Source: Arctopsyche grandis (taxonomy: Eukaryota > Arthropoda > Insecta > Trichoptera > Hydropsychidae). From it: a stretch of 64,000 nt of DNA. Below the pieces are notes generated by a model that was not told the DNA's origin, ran no database searches, and saw only the letters and a program-made list of their open reading frames with translations. This document shows positions 51,090-64,000 of this stretch, piece after piece. Made by a program: the position numbers and the translations under genes. Each line of letters starts with the position of its first letter. Position 1 is the stretch's first letter. The DNA is taken from positions 18,907,256-18,971,255 of the forward strand of contig NC_135357.1 of assembly GCF_051622035.1 (NCBI RefSeq). Reading direction: 5' to 3'.

Positions 51090-55479
<4,390 letters not shown>

Positions 55480-56045
55480 CAGGTTCAGTATATGGGGATG
55501 GGATAATAAGTGTAAGGTAAGTGCAAACGATGGTTCTGGAAATTCCGAACCAGAAACTGCAGTCCAAAAGACGAGCCTCATCTTAGAAGATCTATATAAC
55601 TCGACGAGGCTGTCTTGCATACCTTGGTGGAGAAAAATCCTTTAGTAACTAGCCAAGAAGGTTGGATTTGATCGTTCAACCATTCATCGACATCTGCGTG
55701 CCATTGGAAAAATCAGCAATGGGTTCCTCAAGAACTCTCTAAGTCTAACGGTGCGCATTGAGTGAATGTGTGATCTTATTTTCTGTCACGCCTCAGGAAT
55801 GAACTTTTTTTTGGACTATAGTAACTGGTGATGATAAATAGATCAGTTATGCCATCTGATCATCATTTGGATGGGGGAAAATATGAATTCTATAGACAAG
55901 GTCAGAATGGTACTGGGGATGTGTTTTTCATCACGGACAAGTTTTGGAAGTTTAACAGAAAGTTGGAAGAACATTGTAGAAAATGAAGGAGACCATGATG
56001 CCTTTACGGGTTGTCCCTGAGCGACACCTACAGTATTATACTTGT
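55480..56045 (+). pseudogene. Decayed mariner transposase
   Basis: Across the frames the segment shows mariner transposase hallmarks. LAKKVGFDRSTIHRHLRA, the helix-turn-helix, is encoded at about 55650-55708. IGKI and a WVP/ELS-like segment follow, then FxDYxNWxTGD-like remains at about 55805-55835, matching the IVTGDEKW region with the first catalytic Asp. The frame is broken several times by stops and frameshifts, for example a TGA at about 55760 in the HTH frame and tandem stops near 55838. No complete inverted ends were found. It is an old, inactive Tc1/mariner copy. Confidence 0.7.
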
Positions 56046-56087
56046 ACATATATACATTTTTGAAATCATATTAAAATAGTACTGACA

Positions 56088-56326
56088 AACAGTAGGTAGG
56101 ATGGTTTTGCCAATTTTATGAGGAACCGTTTCAAAAATTAAATCAAATAGATCGGCAAACTTTGATAGGAAACGATCGATTTGTAGTCACAAATATCCAA
56201 GTCTGACCACTGCACTGCAGAAATGCTTCGAATAGATTCTCTTCAATCGAGGTCAACCCAGGGCTCGAACCCAGGAACCTCTCGGTGGTTAGCATTAACG
56301 CAACGAACGAGCTATACTGCTGGCTG
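56088..56326 (-). mobile_element. tRNA-derived SINE, 3' truncated
   Basis: On the minus strand it starts GCCAGCAGTATAGCTCGTTCG, has box B GGGTTCGAGCCCTGG, then the same body as the copies at 9254 and 11316 (complement of GGAAACGATCGATTTG, and TTGCCAATTTTATGAGG on the plus strand). It ends at the GTAGGTAGGA boundary, without the 3' portion of the fuller copies. Confidence 0.75.
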
Positions 56327-56388
56327 TTTTATTTTGAAAAATAAAATAAGTGTAAGAAAACCATATTATTAATGGGATGACCTAATTA

Positions 56389-57444
56389 CACTGAGCAACA
56401 AAAAAAAATACCAGAGCGGAGACTAACCAATCTTTACTAAGTTTGACCCACTGAATTCGAATATGATATTGATTTTTGTTGGTGGGTGATCGTTTACGAG
56501 ATATGAGCGTTTAAAAAAATCCGCGATTTTTACAGTTTTTTGGCTTTTGCGGTCTTAAACTCAAAATTTAGGATTGTTACGCTCAAAGTGAGTATTGGAA
56601 TCAATAGTCAGATATTTTTTCTATTAATTGTTATATTTCATTGCTTTAAAATACTTCTAATTAATTGTCTAGCGAATTTTAAAAGTCAAAAATATATTTT
56701 TTTTTACGGATTTTTTTTCCGTGCTATTTTTCATTTATTTGGCAAATTTTTTATTTCACCACGTTTATAAGGATTGGTTTTCTATCTCAATATTTTTCTT
56801 TTTATCTAAACGTACTAACTCAAGCGGTAATTGCAATTTAAATGCTTTCGTTGTATATATGGTTGTATCGCGTAATATGTTAGGTGCAAGCGAGATGGCA
56901 TGTAGCCCGACCGCTGTACTCTGTGAGGTGGATTATATGCCATCTCGCTTGCACCTAACATATTAAGCGATACAACCATATATACAACGAAAGCATTTAA
57001 ATTGCAATTACCACTTTAGTTAGTACGTTTAGATAAAAAAAAATATTGAGATAGAAAACCAATCCTTATAAACGTGGTAAAAAAAAAAAATTTGCCAAAT
57101 AAATGAAAAATAGCACGGAAAAAAAATATATTTTTGACTTTTAAAATTCGCTAGACAATTAATTAGAAGTATTTAAAGCAATGAAATCTAACAATTAATA
57201 GGAAAAATATCTGACTATTGATTCCAATATTCACTTTGAGCGTAACAATCCTAAATTTTGATTTAAAGACCGCAAAAGCCAAAAAACTGTAAAAATCGCG
57301 GATTTTTTTAAACGCTCATATCTAGTAAACGATCACCCACCAACAAAAATCAATATCATATTCGAATTCAGTGGGTCAAACTTAGTAAAGATTGGTTAGT
57401 CTCCGCTCTGTTAAGTCAAAAACGTGATTTTTTGTTGCTCAGTG
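56389..57444. mobile_element. 1056-bp foldback (giant palindrome) with CACTG ends
   Basis: The left arm from CACTGAGCAAC (56389) is matched by its reverse complement ending GTTGCTCAGTG (57444). The arms are about 510 bases each and nearly perfect, around a loop of about 35 bases near 56902-56936. TTA flanks both ends (56386-56388 and 57445-57447). CACTG ends with a three-base duplication fit the CACTA/Chapaev (CMC) group, but the class is not certain. No transposase is present. The small arm divergence suggests a young or gene-converted copy. Confidence 0.8.
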
Positions 57445-57981
57445 TTATTAGGTCCTAATACATACACATTGTTATTGTTGTGAGAAAGCTCTACATCTTG
57501 TAAACACTTTTTTGAAACTTAATCATATTTGCAAAACAAACACACAAATTTACAAATAAAAAACTACCACTTTCGATTGGCAGATTTCAACTAACAATAA
57601 CCTAATCAGCTCTGAAGGCACCCGCAACTTGACGTTGGCTTAAAGTCAAGAGGTGGCATGAAAGAGGCCAAAACATTCAGCTCAATATATTCGATAGTAG
57701 AAAAAATCGTATGGTGACGAACATTTTTGACTTTTCCGTAAGAGTCCCACTTTCAGTTTACCACATTTGATAATTTTATTCTAATCGTGATATCGATGCA
57801 AGAATTTTAATTTTAAAGTATTGTGAGGATTGCAAATGTTTAAAGGTCGACAAGATACGAACAAGAGTAAACTAACACTTTCAGTTGACATATCTTCACC
57901 AAATTTATTATGTTACTTAACCTAATGCTGAAGTTCATAAATGTGAAATTCAAAAGAAAACAACCACTGTACTTATTTTAT

Positions 57982-58036
57982 GTTCATATCTACAAAGTTT
58001 CACCTCAAGCTTTGGTGAAACTTTATAGATATCAAC
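57982..58036. repeat. 19-bp hairpin with one mismatch
   Basis: ATATCTACAAAGTTTCACC pairs with GGTGAAACTTTATAGATAT around an eight-base loop (TCAAGCTT), with weaker pairing just outside. It may be a MITE relic. Confidence 0.7.
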
Positions 58037-58411
58037 AGTTGGGGAGAAAAAAATTGATAAAAACCTCGTAATAAAAATAGGACACCTAAGAGGTGGTAAT
58101 ATTTCTGATTGACTGTGAATTTTAAATAAAACTTATAATATAACGTTTAGTATTTCACTTCCCAATAGGAAGTTTTAGTATGTATCATGAGCGTTCGAGA
58201 TATCCTCAAAATACAGACACACCTATAAATATTTTCTAAAAACCATTCAATAAGAATCAATACCGAGTACATTATTGTATTTTAATATATGATTTGTAAT
58301 GTACAAGCTCATCTGGCCACAATAGGGATAGCAGGCAACTATGGTATGAATAAAATATTTCTCAAAGACCTATTGATGCTTCATATATGTATGTACATAT
58401 ATGCCAAAAAC

Positions 58412-58436
58412 AAGGAGATTTTCACGGCACGCCACT
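58412..58436 (-). mobile_element. hAT-like terminal fragment
   Basis: On the minus strand it reads CAGTGGCGTGCCGTGAAAA, a common hAT-type terminus. The partner end is not found within 1 kb. Confidence 0.4.
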
Positions 58437-59306
58437 GAAAAACATCTATAAAATAAAAAAACAAAAAGGGATTTATCAATAAAACAAAAATAGTTTAGAC
58501 CTTTTAGTTTTATTACATGTGTATACAAAATGTTTTTGTTACAGCGGTTGGCTTTAAAAAAAAGTACATTTTTATGGTGAAATTGCTAGTTTCAAAATTC
58601 TTAACAAAATGTGGTGACACTGAAACCAAATCAAGTAAAGAGTGTAATAAATAACAAAAAAATCCATTTGTGCAAAATATGCAATCCTTAAAGTATTTAT
58701 ATGTAGGTCTCTGACAGTAAATAAAAAAAGATAACTAGAATGCTTATTTATAGACATGACAAAAAATTACTTTAATTTTTACATTTGTAAGTACACTAAT
58801 AAGGTGTACATATATTGGATAGCGAAAACTAAATTATGTCTGCAAATGTAATACACAGTATAGGAATGGAAATATATAAATATCATTTAATACTTTTTGA
58901 TAATGAAGAACTGAACTCCATGTAAAATTTAAAATTACATTGCATCTTTTATTATTACTGAAATATGTATTCTGAATAATTAACTTAAACTAGTGAAAAA
59001 GTTAGACTTCCAATGACTTACAAATAGTAATATACTTCTAATTTGTTTAGTATTTACTACTGAAGAAAACAAAGAAACAAACTTCAAATAATAGCTATGT
59101 AATGAAAACAAAATGCAAGTCAATAAAATTTAAAATGTCGTCATAGAAAACAACGATTTGACCATATTTTCAGTTTTGAACAATTGTCTGAAAATTGAAT
59201 GACAGCTTAAAAAAGTTATAAATGAAACACATAACATCAACGCAGCCTACCAGATAATATATTTGCAAAATTATTTATTTAATGATGTAATAAAATTATG
59301 TTAAAT

Positions 59307-62300
59307 TTAGCCGGCCAGACCAGCTATAGCTTCCGATGCAAAGTATTTCACATCAACGTCGGGGTCAACATTCAGCTTTTCTAAAACGGGTTTTACTTGA
59401 GGTTGAATTACGCCTGGATCGAGCCACGGTCCAATTTTTTGAAGGGTTTTGGCCACATTGAATCTGACATTGGCTACGTTGTCTTCAGCCATCGCCAAAA
59501 CAGTCGGGAGTAAAACTCTAGTAGTGATATCTTTACCGCACGCTTCGGCTAAGAGGTTAATACAAAACAGATAAGTCATACGGTGAAGATAGTTTTGATC
59601 TTGTGACATTGACAAAACTTTGGGCACTATATTGGTTTCAGCCCAGTGTGGTCCAAATTGTTCGACTAGCTTTTTCAAGTTCAAGGTTGCCGCTTCTCTG
59701 ATGGCATTCACGTGATCGACCAGCCAACTCATGCAAAGAGCGCTCAATTTTTCATCGAACACCTCCTGACCAAGCTGACCGGCTAAAAGTGGCATGTACT
59801 CGATGATGGCTAGACGCACTCGCCACTTCGTGTCTTCGGCTAATTCGACTATGGCGGGCAGAAGCGACTGCGAAAGCTGTTGGATACCTATGACTTCATT
59901 TACGCATTCTAGATTGGAGATGATGTTTAATCTGACATCTGCGCATTCGTCTTTCAATTGACTCAGGAACAAAGGTAAAAGATGTTCGATTGTGTTATCT
60001 CTTCCTAGTATTGGACAAAGTCCCATTATAACGGACGCTAGTGCTGTTTTGACGTGTTGATTTGGATCAACCACCAATTCTTTGATCTGAGGCATGATGG
60101 AGTTCATTATTATCTGTTCTTGATGTGTCTTGTCTAAATGCATGCAGAATTCTTGGACCTGTAAAGATAACATTATTTTAATTAATGCAGAACAAAAATT
60201 CTACTATCATTTCCAAACACAGTTCATAATATTGTAGTGTGGGAACACGGAAGAGAGTATCCACTGTCTAAGTGCATTCGGGGGTGAACAATTAGAGAAC
60301 CCAGGCTTAGGCTAACGGGACTCAATAAGTGCCCGCTAGAATTCTTAGAACCGGGGTGAGTGCGTGTGACTTGCCATTGTAGACCTACACGTGCTTACAC
60401 AATAGACACATTAATGGATCGGGGAAGCTGTGATAGGCAACTTGTCCTTTATAAGGAGGTACACACGGCACAGCAGATTATTCTGGAATTAGCGCTGGAT
60501 CTGTGTAGACCTCCGGAATCGTTAAATAAACGCTGAAAAGCGACTTTGGCTTTTCATTTGGGTCTTGAACCCGTCCCTACGCAAAAATACAAATTTATTT
60601 GTTATAATGTAACTTAAAAGGAATATACAGTGTCTTTTCACCAAGAATCTCTTAAATGACTCACACCAGGACGCCTTTCATACATACATGGAAATGTTTT
60701 AAGAACAGATTTTTTCTTATTCAGAACAAATTTTAGATTGATATAATGATTATAAATTTTCATCGAATGAACAAAATATTTTCGAAACAACTATGGGCTA
60801 GTTATATCTAGTTTGTTCATACACGAACGAATTTGGCCAGATATAATGTTTACAAGAGAATAAATTGATAAATGAAGTATTTTTTTCATGTACAAACTAT
60901 TAGTGGTTTAACCCGGCTTCGCTCAGTGTTTGTAATATAAAACGCTTACACAAATGGCTAATCTTATAACAAGCATTCATTTGATTTTTTATTAAATTTA
61001 TTCGAATCGAAAAAAGAAAAATTCAACAATATTAATATCGTCAGCATAGAAAATTTGATTTGTTCGATGACGTCATGGATTCTACGAACCAAACAAACAT
61101 ACAAAGTTTCTTTCGAAATTATATATTAGATAAGTTGAAGATTTTGTTTGGAAATAGGAATTGTAGAAATGTTAAAATGTGTTTTCCATAGGGTTTCCCT
61201 TTTTAACACTCGGCGTTTTGACAGCCAAAATTTAAATGCGACAACTGGTGAGTCTATTCGAAGATAGCCTTTAGCTGTCAGCATTAAACTAGAACCAACA
61301 GTTTGAGTATTGATGAACCAGAGTGAATGCTCGGACTGTAACATAAATATTTTAGAACAAAGGAAATTGTATAAGTGTGACCTCGAGATTGTGATTTATA
61401 TTTTTGAATTTCAATTGTAGACATTTTTAACGTGTTTTTAAATCAACACTATTAATATGAGAGTTGGATTATATTCAGTGGCGGCTCGTGCATAGGAACT
61501 GCGGCGCTGTAGCACCCGTAGAAAAAATACAAAAAATCACATTTGTACACATTTACAACTTGTGAATATAATTTAAATAAGAATGATCAGATATTTGACA
61601 TAATCATTATTAATGAGTATGTTTCAATAAATATGTAAGAAACAACTACAAATACAAAACATCCCTGTAAGGCCCAAATGGAAGAGAGTTAATCAAAATT
61701 TCACTCATAAATCACAATCAATCATGAAAACAATGATGAGCGCAGACTACCAGATAAATGGGTTAGAATAATTTCCGACAATTTACGCTCACTAAGGTGG
61801 AAAATATCACATTCAGTCTCGGCAGCAACGATTTCATTAAGAAGTCGAATAGCTCTTGGAATAGGAGCCATTCGAAAAAGGACTGTGCGGGCAGGAGGTA
61901 CAGCCAGCAAATGATGATGTCTACCACGCACATAGTGATTAGGGACATAAAGTCCCAACTGCTTCAGCAATTACCACGTAAGAGCAGGAGAACGAAACGA
62001 ATTATACCTTGCTAGCGGCAGCGGCGCGCACCTCGGCTTCCAGATCCTTCAGTAGACTTTGAAAGGCGGGCACGAGATCGGCTCTGGCTAGATCGGGCCC
62101 GACGGCGGCTTGCAGTTCTCCAAATTTATCGGCGACCATGTAACGAACCCGCCACGAGTTGTCGACGGCGCAAGACCTCACGGTGGGCATGACGAGCTGC
62201 TCCACGTCGTCGGTGGCCAACAGGCCGGCGATGCTGATGGAAGCCTCGACGGCGAGAAGCCGCACCGAGTCCTGCTCGTCTTGGGCCAGATTGACGAACA

Positions 62301-62997
62301 TGGCGATGATCTCGCTCTTGAGGTATTCGAGCTCGACGACCTTGGCGAACTCGCCCAGCTTGGCGGCGGCCGCGCGACGCACCATAGGCGTGTCGTCTTG
62401 GCACAGCAGGCGGAAGTGCTGGCGCAGTTCGGCGCGCAGGACGGTGGGCACGCGCGGGTAGCAGCACGCGAAGAGGCCGCACGCCGAGGTGCGCGTGCTG
62501 AACCAGTCGCCGGCCGCCAGTCGCTGCACCAGCGGGAAGAAGTACTCCTCGAGGTGCGCAGCCGAGTGGTGCGCCGCCACGGCCTTCAGCGACTCCACGG
62601 CGCGGTCGCGAACCACCGTCTCCTCCACGGAGGCGAGCGCCTCCAGCGGCGTCAGCAGACACCACGCGTGCTCCGCGCCCCCCACCAGCGACACGAACTC
62701 GCCCAGCTGCTCGGCCAGCGCCAGCAGCACCTCGTCCTCGTCGTAGATCGTCTCCTTCAGGAACGGGATCAGCTCGGCGCGCGTGCGCTCCACGCCCAGC
62801 GCCAGCGCGATCGTCGACAGCTTCTTGATCGAGTTCAGCCGCAGCTGCACGTCGTCGTTCTTCAGCTCGTCGATGAGCACCGCGATGGGGTACAGAGAAT
62901 CGTCGGCCGCCGCGTCCACGCCCCCCGCTGCGCCCCCTGCGCCTCCGCCCCCCACACCCGCTCCGCCCCCGCCCCCGCCACCTGCGCCTGCCATCAT
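59307..62997 (-). CDS. Pp2A-29B: Protein phosphatase 2A scaffold (A) subunit
   Basis: The 65 kDa A subunit of PP2A, a HEAT-repeat solenoid that holds the catalytic C and regulatory B subunits. Two coding exons: 62997-62008 (330 residues) and 60158-59307 (283 residues), joined in phase 0 between ...AAASK and VQEFC, giving 613 residues. Tandem HEAT repeats run from [19 protein letters not shown] to the C-terminus, with hallmark blocks [38 protein letters not shown] and [20 protein letters not shown]. The N-terminus is about 25 residues longer than usual because of a Gly/Ala-rich stretch before [10 protein letters not shown]. ATGs at 62997 and 62994 are adjacent; an upstream in-frame ATG at 63081 is also open but poorly conserved in composition. 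Exon 1 is very GC-rich, exon 2 AT-balanced. The intron is 1849 bases and full of mobile elements. Confidence 0.94.
60233..60583 (+). mobile_element. Probable solo LTR (fossil)
   Basis: A 351-base segment of unlike composition within the PP2A intron. It starts TGTAGTGTGGGAACACGG and ends CCTACGCA, with a TATAAGG box near 60453 and an AATAAA near 60524, the layout of a long terminal repeat. The flanks AATAT and AAAAT are nearly identical five-base repeats. No internal retroelement sequence is present. The family (Gypsy or BEL type) is not determined. Confidence 0.5.
60900..61130 (-). mobile_element. Small non-autonomous Helitron
   Basis: On the minus strand it begins TCTAATATATAATTTCG after an A and ends GCCGGGTTAAACCACTAA before a T, fitting TC...CTRR insertion between A and T. 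A GAGCGAAGCCGGGTT stretch precedes the end. It lies in the PP2A intron. It is unlike the Helitron at 13658 except for the ends. Confidence 0.6.
61482..61655 (+). mobile_element. hAT-like terminal fragment
   Basis: CAGTGGCGGCTCGTGCATAG is a typical hAT-type end. The sequence after it runs into the LINE tail at about 61660 and no second end is seen. Confidence 0.45.
61660..62005 (-). mobile_element. LINE 3' fragment (CR1/Jockey-like reverse transcriptase tail)
   Basis: On the minus strand it encodes [18 protein letters not shown], then [20 protein letters not shown], the C-terminal end of a non-LTR reverse transcriptase. A short 3' tail ending near CCCAAATGGAAGAG complements the second copy at 63385-64000. 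It is severely 5' truncated. Its 5' edge coincides with the donor GT of the PP2A intron, so the donor's downstream bases come from the LINE. Confidence 0.75.
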
Positions 62998-63384
62998 TCT
63001 ATCCGACTCGACTCGACCCGACTGCTGACGACGCACGCCTCCGCCTCCACCTCCTGACGCCAAACGCCAAACGCCGATCACCGAACACCCGACTGCGATC
63101 AGGCAGACACCACTCGAGAAACTAACGAGCGAATTCGCAGCCAGGTCCGCTTTTGGTCGCCCACACCCATTCTTCGGGGTCTACCTCACGGGTCCGAAAA
63201 TAAAAATATCGGAAGGCAAAGATCGAAAATCGAAAGATCTTAAGTCGAAAGATCAAAAAAAAAAAGGGTGCATGGTAAACGGTACTATGTATATATAATA
63301 TACAAAAAGCATTTCTTCGTTTTCTTTATAAGAAAGAGTATGGGTACTACCCATATCTCTATCCTACTCCTTTCCTTTTGGGCA
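62998..63384. other. PP2A scaffold upstream region
   Basis: The first 180 bases are GC-rich and probably hold the leader and promoter. A one-arm copy of the foldback at 2106-2503 occupies about 63176-63303. Confidence 0.5.
63176..63303. mobile_element. Single arm of the 2106-type foldback
   Basis: From GGGGTCTACCTCACGGG onward the sequence follows the left arm of the element at 2106-2241: ATATCGGAAGGCAAAGATCG, the repeated GATC words, then GCATGGTAAACGGTACTATG. It lacks the spacer and second arm and stops at ATATAATATA. It lies about 180 bases upstream of the PP2A start codon. Confidence 0.75.
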
Positions 63385-64000
63385 TGCTTGGGTATAATTC
63401 CCTTGAACTTCGGAGAAACTTCTCGTTAATTCGTTTCGTTCTCCAGCTATTGCGTGGTAATACGTCATGCCCGTTGGGACTTTATGTCCCTAATAATTAT
63501 GTGCGTGGTAAACATCATCATTTGATGGTTGTACCTGCTGCTCGCACAGTACTTTTTCGAATGGCTCCTATTCCAAGAGCTATTCGACTTCTCAATGAAA
63601 TCGTTGCTGCTGTCCCTGAATGTGATATTTTCCACCTTGGGGAGCGTAGATTATCGGATATTATCTTCACATATTTATCTGGTAACCTGCGCTCATCATT
63701 ACTTTCTTAATTTGAATGTGATGAATGAGTGGAATCTTAATCTACTCTCTTCCATTTAGGCCTCACTGTGATTTTATTTTTTATTCATATTTTGTTTTAG
63801 TTTATTTTACTTTTTCTTTCTCCTTTGTACATTTTTATATACTATTTTAATTTTGTTCAGTGTAAACAAAGAATGGGATTTATGGATTTTATTTTTGCTA
63901 TTTTTTTTTCTCTCTGAATGATGTATTATTTCCTTTTGTTACTTTTTTTTTTATTATTTTATTTTACCATTATAGGGGATGAACGAATGAGACGACTGGC
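63385..64000 (+). mobile_element. LINE 3' fragment (CR1/Jockey-like), runs to the window edge
   Basis: The frame encodes GYNSLELRRNFSLIRFVLQL, then LGLYVPNNYVRGKHHHLM and [20 protein letters not shown], the same reverse transcriptase tail as at 61660-62005 and longer at its 5' side. The stop at about 63710 is followed by an untranslated tail that matches the other copy as far as TCTTCCATTTAGGCC. The exact 3' end is unclear. Confidence 0.7.

Larger units (their letters stand above)
57445..59306. other. Intergenic region between V-ATPase B and PP2A A
   Basis: No gene is recognised. It contains a hairpin at 57982-58036 and a hAT-like end at 58412-58436; the last part is the 3' untranslated side of the PP2A scaffold gene. 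Confidence 0.5.

Noticed and set aside
62110-63057. A 315-residue open frame on the plus strand
   Set aside because: It lies exactly antisense to the PP2A scaffold first exon. The high GC content removes stops; the product is Arg/His-rich with no family resemblance.

Overview
The window is nuclear DNA from an animal, almost certainly an insect; I could not resolve the order. The evidence is AT-rich DNA with short GT-AG introns, dense TACATATGTA-type microsatellites, insect-like versions of housekeeping genes (V-ATPase B, CK1 alpha, PP2A A subunit, IDH3 beta), and a mixed load of transposons (Mutator-like foldbacks, hAT elements, Helitrons, mariner, LINE and tRNA-derived SINE pieces). I see no bacterial operon, CRISPR array, rRNA or convincing tRNA gene.

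Eight protein-coding genes can be assembled from exons with matching splice phases. (1) An SLC16 monocarboxylate transporter (+, 12480-19945) has a 4.75 kb first intron full of foldback elements. (2) NAD-dependent isocitrate dehydrogenase beta subunit (-, 24114-27017) lies head to head with (3) casein kinase 1 alpha (+, 28826-33625, two possible last exons). (4) A membrane-anchored short-chain dehydrogenase of retinol dehydrogenase type (-, 34424-35796). (5) A GH20 hexosaminidase D-like enzyme with an N-terminal membrane anchor (-, 37012-39146). (6) A mitochondrial acetyl-CoA hydrolase/CoA-transferase (-, 41963-46970). (7) V-ATPase subunit B (+, 51090-53847). (8) The PP2A A (scaffold) subunit (-, 59307-62997). 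The 5' exons of genes 2, 3, 6, 7 and 8 are GC/CpG-rich islands in an AT-rich background. The genes are unrelated housekeeping functions and do not form a pathway cluster.

The rest is mobile-element debris. The most striking feature is a set of three foldback elements (2106-2503, 14467-14728, 15591-15876). Each is flanked by a 9-base direct repeat, and each has arms built from reiterated short phrases, but the phrases differ completely between elements. A fourth probable member lies at 13035-13285, and a one-arm copy of the first lies just upstream of the PP2A gene. Other well-bounded elements are a 1056-base almost perfect palindrome with CACTG ends (56389-57444), a 915-base hAT element with an exact 8-base duplication (9652-10566), a second hAT-like element carrying a nested SINE (10665-12003), a hAT element at 22837-23291, a TA-flanked MITE (2806-3012), and two small Helitrons (13658-13928, 60900-61130). 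The PP2A intron alone holds a probable solo LTR, a Helitron, a hAT end and a LINE tail that runs right up to the splice donor.

No wholly new biological system can be demonstrated from sequence alone. The phrase-repeat foldbacks and a 77-base pre-miRNA-like hairpin at 48358-48434 are the best candidates for something undescribed.
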